NCBI GenBank assembly: GCA_938005615.1
Contig: CALLMV010000009.1
Coordinates: 1 to 41,261, forward strand
Reading direction: 5' to 3'
Length of the DNA stretch: 41,261 bases
From: an uncultured Verrucomicrobiae bacterium
GTDB lineage: Bacteria; Verrucomicrobiota; Verrucomicrobiia; JADLBR01; CALLMV01
The notes under the pieces are model-generated. The model was not told the origin of the DNA and did no database searches. It worked only from the letters and a program-made list of their open reading frames with translations. The number at the start of each line of letters is the position of its first letter. Position 1 is the stretch's first letter. Positions 1-14,530 of this stretch are shown here, one piece after another. Both the position numbers and the translations under genes were made by a program.

Positions 1-2547
<2,547 letters not shown>

Positions 2548-2639
2548 CTATTTTTAAAATTTTGAGTTGCAGTGATTTTCTGTGCTCGGGATAGCACAAA
2601 GTTGCAATTACCCTTATTGATAATCTGATTTTCCTGACT

Positions 2640-2649
2640 GTCAAAGAAC
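2640..2649 (-). promoter_or_regulatory. boxA-like antitermination element in the 16S-23S spacer
   Basis: On the minus strand this reads GTTCTTTGAC, differing in one base from GTTCTTTGAA in the rrn leader (4691-4700). rRNA operons commonly carry a boxA in the leader and another before the 23S, where NusB/NusE load the antitermination complex. The position, about 90 nt upstream of the 23S 5' end, fits. The function is inferred from similarity and placement. Confidence 0.55.
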
Positions 2650-2690
2650 GGGCCGCTTATTAAGGCGGCAAATTGTTTTTGGAGCTTTTG

Positions 2691-2767
2691 TGGTGGGCCT
2701 GACTGGGCTCGAACCAGTGACCCTGCGCTTATCAAGCGCATGCTCTAACCAGCTGAGCTACAGGCCC
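2691..2767 (-). tRNA. tRNA-Ile (GAU)
   Basis: The reverse complement folds as a standard cloverleaf. The acceptor arm is GGGCCTG paired with CAGGCCC, the D-arm contains AGCTCAG, the anticodon loop is CTTGATAAG with anticodon GAT, and the T-arm contains GGTTCGAGCC. The 3' CCA is encoded in the DNA, unlike in the neighbouring tRNA-Ala. It lies between tRNA-Ala and the 23S gene, the reverse of the usual 16S-Ile-Ala-23S order. Confidence 0.97.
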
Positions 2768-2782
2768 GGAAAGCTGTGTTTG

Positions 2783-2855
2783 TGGAGGTAACCGGACTCG
2801 AACCGGTGACTTTCTGCTTGCAAAGCAGACGCTCTACCAGCTGAGCTATACCCCC
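2783..2855 (-). tRNA. tRNA-Ala (UGC)
   Basis: The reverse complement folds as a cloverleaf. The acceptor arm is GGGGGTA with TACCTCC (one G-U pair), the anticodon loop is CTTTGCAAG with anticodon TGC, and the T-arm contains GGTTCGAGTCC. After the discriminator A the DNA continues CAAAC, so CCA is not encoded and must be added enzymatically. It is the first tRNA downstream of the 16S. Confidence 0.97.
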
Positions 2856-2870
2856 GGGAGCTTTTTAGTA

Positions 2871-2921
2871 TTTCAAATCTGAGGTGTGCGTTGGTTTTGT
2901 CAAGCAGACGGTTGACGGAAT
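2871..2921 (-). other. 3' arm of the 16S rRNA processing stem
   Basis: This spacer stretch, directly upstream of the mature tRNA-Ala gene and about 85 nt past the 16S 3' end, is complementary to the rrn leader at 4548-4600. Matching blocks are CGTCTGCTTGA, AAAACCAACGCACA and TCAGATTTGAAA, with short mismatches between. In the precursor transcript the two arms would form a long double helix looping out the 16S, the normal RNase III substrate. Confidence 0.75.
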
Positions 2922-2994
2922 GTTGCCGCCATCTCTTGCCGCTTACGCGGTAGTGTGATGTTCGACCGTATCCCTTGCCCCGTGGGGCTTGGGA

Positions 2995-4489
<1,495 letters not shown>

Positions 4490-4547
4490 TTATTTGTGTA
4501 AAGAGATGCGCCCGGTAAGGGGCGCGCAAAATTTTGGTTGCGGTTTG

Positions 4548-4600
4548 ATTCCGTCGATTCGTCTGCTTGATTAAAACCAACGCACATTTCAGATTTGAAA
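4548..4600 (-). other. 5' arm of the 16S rRNA processing stem (rrn leader)
   Basis: Leader segment about 60 nt upstream of the 16S 5' end, complementary over most of its length to 2871-2921. The pairing blocks are ATTCCGTC, CGTCTGCTTGA, AAAACCAACGCACA and TCAGATTTGAAA. Together with the spacer arm it would present a long RNase III-cleavable helix around the 16S precursor. Confidence 0.75.
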
Positions 4601-4622
4601 CTGTGCTGTGTTATTGGGCCAT

Positions 4623-4678
4623 TGCGACTGTGTAGTCGCACGTGGTTTTGTGATCGCGATTTTGAGCTTCTCGCGATC
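4623..4678 (-). other. Two perfect hairpins in the rrn leader
   Basis: Two perfect inverted repeats lie in tandem. TGCGACT/AGTCGCA has a 4-nt loop (4623-4640), and GATCGCGA/TCGCGATC has an 11-nt loop (4652-4659 with 4671-4678). Both sit between boxA and the 16S processing stem in the transcribed leader. They may be leader folding or antitermination (boxB/boxC-like) elements. No T-run follows them on the minus strand, so they are not intrinsic terminators. Confidence 0.5.
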
Positions 4679-4690
4679 GGCTCCAAAGTT

Positions 4691-4700
4691 TTCAAAGAAC
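4691..4700 (-). promoter_or_regulatory. boxA-like antitermination element in the rrn leader
   Basis: Reads GTTCTTTGAA on the minus strand, about 25 nt downstream of the predicted transcription start. It matches the spacer element at 2640-2649 in nine of ten bases. Repetition at the two positions where rrn operons normally carry boxA is the main support. Confidence 0.55.
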
Positions 4701-4732
4701 TGTTTTAAATTTTCCCTTGAGAAGGGACAGCA

Positions 4733-4790
4733 AACATATCAAGCCCGTGTTTGGGGTCAAGTGTTTTTTTAAATTTTTTTATTTTTTTTT
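4733..4790 (-). promoter_or_regulatory. rRNA operon promoter with A-tract UP-like element
   Basis: On the minus strand, TTGACC (4755-4760) and TATGTT (4733-4738) are separated by 16 bp, giving a good sigma-70-type core promoter. Immediately upstream (4762-4790) is a run of A-tracts, seen as T-runs on the plus strand, that resembles an UP element for the alpha-subunit C-terminal domain. A strong promoter is expected here because the next feature downstream is the rrn leader. The same intergenic region separates the operon from the divergent tig gene; I see no convincing tig promoter in 4791-4880. Confidence 0.65.
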
Positions 4791-4904
4791 GGTGGGTGGT
4801 GTCGGTGGTTGATAGCGGAAAGAGGTGGAGAAGTTATTTGTGTTGCTTTTATTGGAGGCTTGCTGAGTTAAAAATGTTTTCCGCTTCGGAGGACTTCCTG
4901 TTAT

Positions 4905-6230
4905 GTGGCGAAGATGACATTATCAGTTCGTATCGAAGAGTTGGCGCCTTGCCAGAAACGTTTGGCGATTGAAATTGCTGCTGCGGATGTGAGGGCGGAG
5001 CGGAACAACACTCTGAAGGAGTTTAAAAAGCTTGCGTCACTTCCAGGGTTTCGTAAGGGGCATGCGCCTGATGAGTTGGTAAATAAGCGTTATTCGGTGG
5101 CGATTGATGAGGAGACGCGTAGCAATCTGATCCGTAAATCCGTGCAGGAGGCGTTGCGACAGCAAGGCATTCGTCCGGCGACCTCTCCGCGTGTTGAGGA
5201 AGCTCATTACCAGCCGGGCACGACGATGGCTTTGAGTGTAGTTGTGGAGACGGCTCCTGATTTTAGTCTGCCAGAATATTCGGCATTGAGCGTCTCGATT
5301 CAGGATTGCAGTGCCACCGAGGATGAGGTGGAGGCGTTCCTGGCTAATATGCTTCGACGCCAGGCCACTTATTCCGACATGCCGACTGAGTGTGCAGCGG
5401 ACGATACACTCTTAGCGGTGATTGATTATCGTGCCGAGATCGAAGGGCAGCCGCTGACGAGCGTCGCTCCTGAAGCAAAGAATCTGACGGAGCGTTCGGA
5501 CTTCTGGCTTCCCTTGCGTGCAGATCACTTTCTGCCTGGTTTGCCCCAGGGTTTGTATGGGGCGAAGGCAGGGGAGACTCGGGAAGTGACCGTGGTATTT
5601 CCTGGTGATTTTCCCCACGAGAATCTTCGCGGGCGCGCGGCGCAGTTTCACGTCACAGTCAAAGCCTTGAAAAAGGAAGTCTTGCCGGAGTTAAATGAGG
5701 ATTTTGCCAAACAGCTCGGCGCAGATTCTTTGGACAATCTGCGCGCTCGCGTCCGGGAGATCATCCTCCAGCAAAAAGAAACAGAGTTGGCCTCCAAGCA
5801 GCGCGAGGAGATCGCACGGCAGCTGCTTGGCGCTGTGCAGTTCGATGTGCCCGAGACGATCTTGCAGCACTACACGCGCGAGATCGTGCAGGATATCGTG
5901 AGCGATAATACGCGACGCGGTATACCCGCTGAGACTCTCACGCAGCACAAGGAGCAGATCTTGGACAATGCTACACGTTCGGCCCGCGATCGCCTCCGTC
6001 TTGAATTCATCCTGGCACGGATTGCCGCGCAGGAGAAGCTCTCGGTCTCGCCGCAAGAGTTATTAAGCGAAGTCGCTCATCTTGCTCAGTTGTATGGGCA
6101 GCCGGTGGAGAAGATCACCAAAACACTCACGAAAACCGGGGGGATCGACCGCTTGGAGAATGATTTACTCACTCGCAAGACGCTGGAACACTTACGCCAG
6201 ATGGCCTTAGGCAAAGCCCGGGGAATCTGA
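4905..6230 (+). CDS. tig: Trigger factor, ribosome-associated chaperone
   Basis: This chaperone and peptidyl-prolyl isomerase binds near the ribosome exit tunnel and shields nascent chains. The protein is 441 aa, close to the usual 430-450. The ribosome-binding signature GFRKG is at residues 48-52 within the N-terminal domain. A FKBP-like isomerase domain follows at about 150-245 and a long helical C-terminal domain fills the rest. The start is taken as GTG, 11 nt after a clear GGAGGA; an ATG three codons later would place the Shine-Dalgarno about 20 nt away. A different-frame ATG overlaps the GTG by two bases. It diverges from the rRNA operon and converges with cysNC, with only 29 nt between stop codons. 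clpP and clpX, frequent neighbours of tig, are absent here. Confidence 0.95.
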   Translation: MAKMTLSVRIEELAPCQKRLAIEIAAADVRAERNNTLKEFKKLASLPGFRKGHAPDELVNKRYSVAIDEETRSNLIRKSVQEALRQQGIRPATSPRVEEAHYQPGTTMALSVVVETAPDFSLPEYSALSVSIQDCSATEDEVEAFLANMLRRQATYSDMPTECAADDTLLAVIDYRAEIEGQPLTSVAPEAKNLTERSDFWLPLRADHFLPGLPQGLYGAKAGETREVTVVFPGDFPHENLRGRAAQFHVTVKALKKEVLPELNEDFAKQLGADSLDNLRARVREIILQQKETELASKQREEIARQLLGAVQFDVPETILQHYTREIVQDIVSDNTRRGIPAETLTQHKEQILDNATRSARDRLRLEFILARIAAQEKLSVSPQELLSEVAHLAQLYGQPVEKITKTLTKTGGIDRLENDLLTRKTLEHLRQMALGKARGI

Positions 6231-6259
6231 TGGACATCTGGTGTTTGCCTGATTCACGA

Positions 6260-8221
6260 TCAAATCAAGACGGCTTCTTCACCTGTGCGTGAAGTCTGCA
6301 AGCGCGAGACGCGCGACATCACGTGGTTGAGCAATCTTTGCAGGCACTCCTCTGTGCTGATCTCGTGGGTGGGTAAGACAAGCTCCGGGGCCAGAGGCTT
6401 CTCGTAGGGGGAATCAATACCGGTGAAGTGATGGATTTCGCCAGCACGGGCGCGTTTGTAAAGGCCTTTGGGGTCGCGCATCTCGCAGGCTTCCAGCGGC
6501 GCACTGACGTAAACCTCTATAAACATAATGCCACTAGCGGCGCACATTTCGCGTACTCGTTGCCTGTCGGCACGGAAGGGCGAGATGAATGAAGTGAGTA
6601 CGACCAAGCCGGCCTCGGCCATGAGTCGGGCGACCTCGCCTGCGCGACGGATATTTTCCGCGCGATCTTTTTCTGAAAATCCCAGGTCAGCGCACAGTCC
6701 GTGGCGAAGGTTGTCGCCGTCCAGGACGAAGCTGTGGATGCCACGCCGATGCAACAAACGCTCAAGGCCAGTGGCCAGGGTAGATTTGCCTGAACCACTA
6801 AGCCCGGTGAACCAGTACACGGCGCCGGTGTGGCCAAACAATTCTGCGCGCTCCTCGCGCCCGATTTCTCCCTCGGTCCAGGAGATGTTGGCGCTGGTGA
6901 CTTTGCCGGAATCGCTCTTGGGATAAACCAGACCGCTGACAACCCCTCCGCCGGCAATTCTGCCCCCATCGATAATGACGAAGCGACCGGTACTTGTGAC
7001 CGTGTCCGCGTTGTCAAGGGCCACCGGACGGCGTGAGTGCACTCGCAGCACTGCGACCTCATGCCGTCCCACCTCTGAGCGGGCGCCAGAAGCCGGCTCG
7101 AGGGTCTCTGAATCCAGCACTTTTTCTATAGCAGTAATTCTGGCGGTAAGTTTTTGTGTACCGATGCGCAGTTCGTAGTTTTGATTGAGCCGCAAAGGTT
7201 CGTTGCCCAGCCAAAAGAGCGTGGCCTTCCACTCGCGTGCCTCAACGCACGGGGCATTGAGGTGGCAGCCGATTTGACCGCGTTCGACAAAAATTTGTTC
7301 TTCTAGGGTGATGGCAAAACTCTCACCGGCTCGCACTTTGAAAGGCGGCACGTCGGCTCGCCACCGTTCGATGCTCGCCACACGTGAGCGTTTGTGATCG
7401 GGAACGAAGACAATTTCGTCGCCCACAGCGAGTGTGCCGCTCTCGACGCGGCCGGCGATGATACGGCGGTGATCGAAGCGGTAAATGTCTTGCACCGTGA
7501 GCCGAAGCGGTCCGTTTTCGGCGCTGGTGGAAGGTTGAAAGGAATCAAGAGCCTGCAGTATAGTAGGGCCATCGTACCAAGGCATCTGCATAGCGCGATG
7601 CAGCACATTGTGGCCGTGTTTGGCTGCAATCGGGATGAAGTGTGTAGCGCGTACTCCCAGTTTGCCCAAGTAGGCGGAATACTGCTGGAAAATTTTCTCG
7701 AAGGCCTCTTGAGAGAAGTCCACAAGGTCCATTTTGTTGACTGCGACGATCACTTGCCGGATGTTGAGGAGAGAGAGCAATAGGCCGTGGCGTTTGGATT
7801 GTTCGCGGACACCTTCGTGGGCATCAATGAGTAAAATTGCGGCTTCTGCACGTGCCGCTCCGGTGACCATATTTTTTAGAAACTCCTTGTGCCCTGGGGC
7901 ATCGATGATGATGTATTCTCGCCGTGAGGTGCGGAAGTGGATCTGGGTAGTATCGATGGTGATATTTTGCTCTTGTTCTTCCAGCAAAGCATCGAGCAGG
8001 AAGGCGTATTCAAACTCCATGCCTTCGGCTGCGCAGGCTTTGCGGATAGCTTCTAGCTTGCCGTGAGGCAGTGAATCCGTGTCGTAAAAAATGCGGCCGA
8101 TGAGTGTACTTTTTCCGTGGTCAACGTGTCCTACGACGACGAGACGGAGGCTTTCTAATTCACTGTGTGTTTGCTGCATGGGAGAGGGATGGGTTGAGTG
8201 TTCGCTCGGTAAACTTGTCAT
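6260..8221 (-). CDS. cysNC: Bifunctional sulfate adenylyltransferase large subunit / APS kinase
   Basis: The N-terminal half is the EF-Tu-like GTPase subunit of ATP sulfurylase. It has GHVDHGKST at residues 31-39, DAPGH at 107-111 and NKMD at 162-165, followed by beta-barrel domains. The C-terminal part is APS kinase, with Walker [10 protein letters not shown] at about 473-481, then DGDN, FISPFR and the FTGIDSPYE segment. With CysD it makes APS from sulfate and ATP at the cost of GTP hydrolysis, and the kinase converts APS to PAPS. At 653 aa it is a normal fused length. Its ATG overlaps the cysD stop codon by one base, and AAAGGA at the end of cysD serves as Shine-Dalgarno, indicating translational coupling. 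Confidence 0.96.
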   Translation of the reverse strand: MTSLPSEHSTHPSPMQQTHSELESLRLVVVGHVDHGKSTLIGRIFYDTDSLPHGKLEAIRKACAAEGMEFEYAFLLDALLEEQEQNITIDTTQIHFRTSRREYIIIDAPGHKEFLKNMVTGAARAEAAILLIDAHEGVREQSKRHGLLLSLLNIRQVIVAVNKMDLVDFSQEAFEKIFQQYSAYLGKLGVRATHFIPIAAKHGHNVLHRAMQMPWYDGPTILQALDSFQPSTSAENGPLRLTVQDIYRFDHRRIIAGRVESGTLAVGDEIVFVPDHKRSRVASIERWRADVPPFKVRAGESFAITLEEQIFVERGQIGCHLNAPCVEAREWKATLFWLGNEPLRLNQNYELRIGTQKLTARITAIEKVLDSETLEPASGARSEVGRHEVAVLRVHSRRPVALDNADTVTSTGRFVIIDGGRIAGGGVVSGLVYPKSDSGKVTSANISWTEGEIGREERAELFGHTGAVYWFTGLSGSGKSTLATGLERLLHRRGIHSFVLDGDNLRHGLCADLGFSEKDRAENIRRAGEVARLMAEAGLVVLTSFISPFRADRQRVREMCAASGIMFIEVYVSAPLEACEMRDPKGLYKRARAGEIHHFTGIDSPYEKPLAPELVLPTHEISTEECLQRLLNHVMSRVSRLQTSRTGEEAVLI

Positions 8222-9039
8222 TACATAAATCCTTTGGCGCGCAGTTTTTGCATGGCGTTGCGCTCGTGGTGGTCTTGGGCGCGGCCTGCTCGCTCCGAGA
8301 TTTTGGTGGTCTCCAGCTCACGGATGATTTCTGCGATGGTAGAAGCCTCAGACTCCACGGGGTGCGTGATCGGATGGCAGCCCAACGAACGAAAACGGCG
8401 CTTCTTGCCGTCTGCGCCGGGGCGGGCAAAATACATCTTCGGAATGGGGATGGCTTCGCGCTCGATGTATCGCCAGATATCGAGCTCTGTCCAATCCAAC
8501 AGGGGCTGCACGCGCACGTGTTCGCCTTCGCCGACCTGCGTAGTAAACTGGTTCCAGAATTCCGGAGGCTGGTCGCGGTAATCCCACTCGAACTCGGCAT
8601 TGCGGGGTGAGAAGTATCGCTCTTTAGCTCGTGTAGGATCTTCGTCGCGGCGGATGCCAGTGATGAGAGCTTTCCATCGGTAGTGTGCCATTGCTTGCTG
8701 TAGTGCCACCGTTTTTAGCTCGTGGGTGACGGTGACGGGATCGTGCGTTTCGTAGCCCACGCCCTGTTCGCGAGCCTCTTTGTTTATCCAAACAATCAGG
8801 TTTAAATTGTGTTCCTTGGCTGCCCAATCACGAAATTCATACATCTCGGGAAACTCGTACGTCGTATCTATATGGAGGACTGGAAAAGGAATATGACCAC
8901 AAAACGCTCGCTTCGCCAGCCAAATGAGGACATTTGAATCCTTACCCATGGACCATGGCATGGCGAGATCTGAAAAGGAGTGATAGGCTTCACGGAAAAT
9001 TGATATCGAGTCAGCCTCAAGTTTATCTAATCTATTCAT
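8221..9039 (-). CDS. cysD: Sulfate adenylyltransferase small subunit
   Basis: This PP-loop ATP pyrophosphatase is the catalytic partner of CysN in ATP sulfurylase. The nucleotide-binding SMGKDS is at residues 30-35. The conserved [11 protein letters not shown] segment, the [11 protein letters not shown] region and the C-terminal [13 protein letters not shown] segment are all present. At 272 aa it is somewhat shorter than the roughly 300-aa proteobacterial enzyme, with no motif lost. The start ATG is preceded by AAGAGA at a reasonable distance. It is the first gene of a two-gene operon with cysNC and diverges from cysH across 54 nt. Confidence 0.96.
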   Translation of the reverse strand: MNRLDKLEADSISIFREAYHSFSDLAMPWSMGKDSNVLIWLAKRAFCGHIPFPVLHIDTTYEFPEMYEFRDWAAKEHNLNLIVWINKEAREQGVGYETHDPVTVTHELKTVALQQAMAHYRWKALITGIRRDEDPTRAKERYFSPRNAEFEWDYRDQPPEFWNQFTTQVGEGEHVRVQPLLDWTELDIWRYIEREAIPIPKMYFARPGADGKKRRFRSLGCHPITHPVESEASTIAEIIRELETTKISERAGRAQDHHERNAMQKLRAKGFM

Positions 9040-9061
9040 TTTTTATCTCTTTAGTAAAGTA

Positions 9062-9082
9062 TTAGGTTTGACACTAGCCTAA
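9062..9082. promoter_or_regulatory. Dyad in the cysD/cysH divergent promoter region
   Basis: TTAGG and CCTAA form a short inverted repeat with an 11-nt spacer in the middle of the 54-nt gap between two divergent sulfate assimilation genes. A TTGACA lies within the spacer in the cysH direction, without a good -10 partner. A shared operator for a sulfur regulator is possible. The site is short and is offered only as a candidate. Confidence 0.25.
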
Positions 9083-9093
9083 ACTCTGCGAAC

Positions 9094-9885
9094 ATGTCAA
9101 GCATGAGCCACGTCACTTCAAGCAGCTCTTCAGCCAGCTGCGATGATTTGCCAGAAAGCCTGCGTTCACACATCAGTGAGTTCGGTTCGCTTTCCGGAGT
9201 CAACCAGCGCCTAGAATCACTGCAAGCCTCGGAGCGTGTACATTGGGCTGCAGAAACTTTCGGCGATCATTTGGTGCTTTCATCCAGCTTTGGTGCACAG
9301 GCCGCGGTCATGCTGCATCTCGTGACGCAAATTCTGCCAAATATCCCAGTTATTGTGGTAGATACTGGTTACCTGTTCCCCGAAACGTATCGCTTTATTG
9401 ATGAGTTGACAGAGAAGCTTTCGTTAAACCTGAAGGTCGCTCGTGCCGAGATCAGCGCCGCATGGCTCGAAGCGCGTTACGGAAAACTTTGGGAAAAGGG
9501 TTTGGAAGGAATTGAAAAATACAACCACATGATGAAGGTCCAACCCATGCAGAATGCCCTGCGGCAGCTGGGCGCCACGGCTTGGTTGGCGGGTCTGCGG
9601 CGCTCACAGTCCGGCACACGTGCCGCTCTGCCGGTGCTGGCTTTGCAGAACGGTCGTGCAAAAATCCATCCGATCGTGGACTGGACGGATCGTGATATTC
9701 ATCGCTACTTAGCTCAGCATAATTTGCCCTACCATCCGTTGTGGCATCAGGGTTATCTATCAATAGGGGATTGGCACACTTCGCGCCCGGTGAGCGGAGA
9801 TTTAACACCAGAGGAGAGCCGCTTCTTTGGTTTGAAGCGAGAATGTGGTCTGCATGAGGGCGTACAGACAAACTACGAAATTTAA
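9094..9885 (+). CDS. cysH: Phosphoadenylyl-sulfate (PAPS) reductase
   Basis: Reduces PAPS to sulfite and PAP using thioredoxin. The protein is 263 aa with an adenine nucleotide alpha-hydrolase fold: the LSSSFGAQ loop near the N terminus, [10 protein letters not shown], and the C-terminal KRECGLHEG motif whose Cys251 is the catalytic cysteine. APS-specific reductases carry extra cysteine pairs for a 4Fe-4S cluster. Those are missing (the relevant stretch reads [10 protein letters not shown]), so this is the PAPS type. That agrees with the APS kinase domain of the neighbouring cysNC. The first ATG is used although no Shine-Dalgarno is evident; a second ATG follows three codons later. It diverges from cysD. 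Confidence 0.94.
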   Translation: MSSMSHVTSSSSSASCDDLPESLRSHISEFGSLSGVNQRLESLQASERVHWAAETFGDHLVLSSSFGAQAAVMLHLVTQILPNIPVIVVDTGYLFPETYRFIDELTEKLSLNLKVARAEISAAWLEARYGKLWEKGLEGIEKYNHMMKVQPMQNALRQLGATAWLAGLRRSQSGTRAALPVLALQNGRAKIHPIVDWTDRDIHRYLAQHNLPYHPLWHQGYLSIGDWHTSRPVSGDLTPEESRFFGLKRECGLHEGVQTNYEI

Positions 9886-9989
9886 GCGGCGCTTGACCAC
9901 TTTCATGCAGAGGGACATCGAAGAACTCTGGTGACAGGCTTGCGAGCAAGTATGCACCTGCGTTAACTGTTCTGCAACATCCCTCACCC

Positions 9990-11111
9990 ATGCCAGAGAA
10001 ATCGAAAAATCACACAGACTCCTTACAACACTGCATCTGCGACATCAAAGCCGGCCGAATGATTATCGTAGTGGACGATGAAGATCGTGAGAACGAGGGT
10101 GACTTGTTGATGGCAGCATCCAAAATCACACCGCGTGCGGTAAACTTTATGGCCACGCATGGACGCGGTTTAATTTGTGTACCGCTCGCACCTGAGATTG
10201 CTGTGCGGCTGGGATTGGACAGCATGGTGAGTGAGAACCGCGAATCTTTCCGCACCGCCTTCACCGTCTCTGTGGACGCCAAAAAAGGTGTAACCACAGG
10301 AATCAGCGCACATGACCGCGCGACGACCATCCGACGCCTGGCTGACCCCTCCGCGACGTCAGACGACTTCGTGCGCCCGGGCCATATCTTTCCACTGATG
10401 GCTAAACCCGGAGGCGTGCTCCAGCGAGCTGGTCATACAGAAGCAGCAGTAGATCTGGCACGGCTCGCAGGGCTACCCCCCGCTGGTGTGATCTGCGAAA
10501 TTCTGGCTCCAGACGGTACAATGGCACGCTTGCCGCGTTTAAAGAAATTTGCCCAACAACATAGTTTGCGAATCTGCTCGGTGCGTGAGTTAATGGAGTA
10601 CCGCCACCACACGGAAAAGCTCGTGGAGCTAGTAGCGCAGCGCGAAGTCAATACCCTAGCCGGGCCCGCGCGCTTGCATGAATTTCGCTCCTTGGTGGAC
10701 GGCCGCACGCATTACGCCCTGGTGTTTGGCGAGCCATTGCGCGACGAAGTCGTGCGCGTGCGAGTGCATCGGGAGTCGCCCTGGCAAGATTTGTTTTGCG
10801 GGGAGGATTCTACGTTGTCTCGCAGCTTATCTGCGATTGCCGCACCGCCCGGGGGCGTGTTTCTCTACATGCGCACTGGGCACATGCGTGATTTCGAGAA
10901 GGCGGCTGGTGGTGAGCTCTCTTCAATAGCACTGAGAGAGTATGGCTTGGGCGCGCAAATTTTGCGTTATCTAGGGCTCGAGAAAATTATTCTCCTCACG
11001 CGTCACCCCGTAAAGCCTGTGGGTCTTGAAGCGTATGGATTGCAAATCGTGCGTCAGATATCCCTAATCACCACTGCATCGGACAAGACGAAAAAACATC
11101 GCAAAAAGTAG
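9990..11111 (+). CDS. ribBA: 3,4-dihydroxy-2-butanone-4-phosphate synthase with degenerate GTP cyclohydrolase II domain
   Basis: The N-terminal domain (about 10-210) is a full RibB with the DDEDRENEGDL acidic motif at residues 29-39, HGRGLICVP, and the GHTEAAVDLARLAG segment. It converts ribulose 5-phosphate to the four-carbon riboflavin precursor. The C-terminal domain (about 215-360) aligns with RibA only in outline. The zinc-binding cysteine cluster is missing (the region reads FCGEDSTLSRSL), and the EGRGIGL active-site stretch has been shortened and lost, while the downstream LLTRHPVKP segment remains. Cyclohydrolase activity is therefore unlikely, and a separate RibA would be needed elsewhere. 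Total length is 373 aa versus about 400 for full fusions. The gene lies 40 nt before argD and has no clear Shine-Dalgarno. Confidence 0.9.
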   Translation: MPEKSKNHTDSLQHCICDIKAGRMIIVVDDEDRENEGDLLMAASKITPRAVNFMATHGRGLICVPLAPEIAVRLGLDSMVSENRESFRTAFTVSVDAKKGVTTGISAHDRATTIRRLADPSATSDDFVRPGHIFPLMAKPGGVLQRAGHTEAAVDLARLAGLPPAGVICEILAPDGTMARLPRLKKFAQQHSLRICSVRELMEYRHHTEKLVELVAQREVNTLAGPARLHEFRSLVDGRTHYALVFGEPLRDEVVRVRVHRESPWQDLFCGEDSTLSRSLSAIAAPPGGVFLYMRTGHMRDFEKAAGGELSSIALREYGLGAQILRYLGLEKIILLTRHPVKPVGLEAYGLQIVRQISLITTASDKTKKHRKK

Positions 11112-11151
11112 TGTTTCGCTGCGGCCAGTTGCTTTTAGATTTCAGATCGTC

Positions 11152-12372
11152 ATGACAAACCAAGAGTCTCTCAAAAAAGCCCAAAGCTGCCTGTTGGGCA
11201 ACTATCGTCGCGAGATCACCATGGTACGCGGCAGTGGTTCGGAAATTTGGGATGCTGACGGTAAACGCTACCTCGACATGGGCGGTGGTGTGGCTGTGAA
11301 CTCTCTTGGGCATGCACATCCGGAATTAGTACATGCTCTTGCGACGCAAGCGGCCACTCTGGTCCATTGTTCCAACTACTTCCACAACCCTCAGGCCACA
11401 CGACTGGCCGAGCGTCTGGTGCAGTTAACCGGTCCTGGACGAATGTTTTTTTGCAACTCGGGTTTGGAGGCCGATGAAGCGTTGTTTAAACTAGCTCGCA
11501 AGTTTGGGCACGAAACGGGTGGTCGGCATGTAATCATAACAACACTCGGTTCATTTCACGGGCGCAGCCTGGCAGGAATATCCGCAACCGGGCAAGAGAA
11601 GGTAAAGGTGGGATTTGGGCCACCAACTCCGGGCTTTGTGCACGTGCCCTTTAACGACCTGCAAGCAGTTGCTGATGCTATTACGGCAGAGACGTGTGCA
11701 GTGCTCATCGAAGGTATCCAAGGCGAGGGCGGCATCTATTGCGCCACAGCCGAATATCTGCTTGGGTTGCGTGAGCTCTGCGATAAGCATCAACTTCTAC
11801 TGTTGATCGATGCGATTCAGTGCGGGATGTACCGCACAGGGTGTTTTCAAAGCACAACGCGGATTCTTGAGGAGCAGGAGCTTGCAGAGCCCTGGCTCCC
11901 AGATGCCATATCAATGGCTAAATCCCTGGGCGGTGGCGTGCCAATTGGGGCAACCTGGATTGCGGAGAAGTACACGGAGCTGCTTGGTCCGGGATCACAT
12001 GGGACGACGTTCGGGGGAAATCCCTTGGCCTGCGCTGCTGCAAATTGTGTGCTAGACGTGATAGAACGTGATCGTTTGGATGTGAATGCGCGACGCCAAG
12101 GAGAGCGGCTTGCTTCACGCTTGGCAGTAATTGCTGCAAATCACCCTCGGAAGATTAAGGAGTGCCGTGGGCTCGGACTGATGCTCGGGGTGGCCTTTCA
12201 CATAGACGCTGGACCCGTGCAAGCCGCCTGCCTGCAAGCGGGTCTGATTTTACTGCCTGCTGGGGGGAACACCTTACGCTGGCTTCCGGCTTTAAACGTG
12301 GATGATGATTCGCTGGATGAGGCTGTAGAGATTTTCGAAGAGGTGGTAAAATTACTGCCAAGTGAGAATTGA
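11152..12372 (+). CDS. argD: Acetylornithine aminotransferase-like class III aminotransferase
   Basis: A PLP-dependent class III aminotransferase of 406 aa, the size of ArgD, which converts N-acetylglutamate semialdehyde to N-acetylornithine in arginine synthesis. The Schiff-base lysine is Lys257 in MAKSLGGGVPIGA. The N-terminal GGGVAVNSLGHAHP and the TFGGNPLACAAA segments fit ArgD. Three normally conserved spots differ. The DEVQ motif reads DAIQ (Ala221), the following GRTG reads YRTG, and the NSGAEANE motif reads NSGLEADE. These changes could alter activity or specificity. It follows ribBA by 40 nt and is probably co-transcribed. No other arginine genes are in the window, so the substrate is inferred. 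Confidence 0.82.
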   Translation: MTNQESLKKAQSCLLGNYRREITMVRGSGSEIWDADGKRYLDMGGGVAVNSLGHAHPELVHALATQAATLVHCSNYFHNPQATRLAERLVQLTGPGRMFFCNSGLEADEALFKLARKFGHETGGRHVIITTLGSFHGRSLAGISATGQEKVKVGFGPPTPGFVHVPFNDLQAVADAITAETCAVLIEGIQGEGGIYCATAEYLLGLRELCDKHQLLLLIDAIQCGMYRTGCFQSTTRILEEQELAEPWLPDAISMAKSLGGGVPIGATWIAEKYTELLGPGSHGTTFGGNPLACAAANCVLDVIERDRLDVNARRQGERLASRLAVIAANHPRKIKECRGLGLMLGVAFHIDAGPVQAACLQAGLILLPAGGNTLRWLPALNVDDDSLDEAVEIFEEVVKLLPSEN

Positions 12373-12392
12373 GTTTTGATTTGGCCGATAAC

Positions 12393-12418
12393 AGGGAACT
12401 TGTTTCCCTTAAACTTTT
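12393..12418 (+). terminator. Possible weak terminator between argD and the ABC-F gene
   Basis: AGGGAA and TTCCCT form a 6-bp stem with a 5-nt loop, followed by a T-rich but interrupted tail. It sits 20 nt after the argD stop in a 127-nt gap between convergent genes, where a terminator is expected. The stem is short and the T-run broken, so strength is uncertain. Confidence 0.35.
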
Positions 12419-12499
12419 AATACTTTTAGTTCGTCCACAACGGTTGAAGTGAAAATTTGTTCTCTCATTTCAATTTGCGTTAAACGGGCAACGACTAAG

Positions 12500-14497
<1,998 letters not shown>

Positions 14498-14530
14498 GTG
14501 GTGGTAGAGTGTCGGAGGCGGTGGTGTGGA

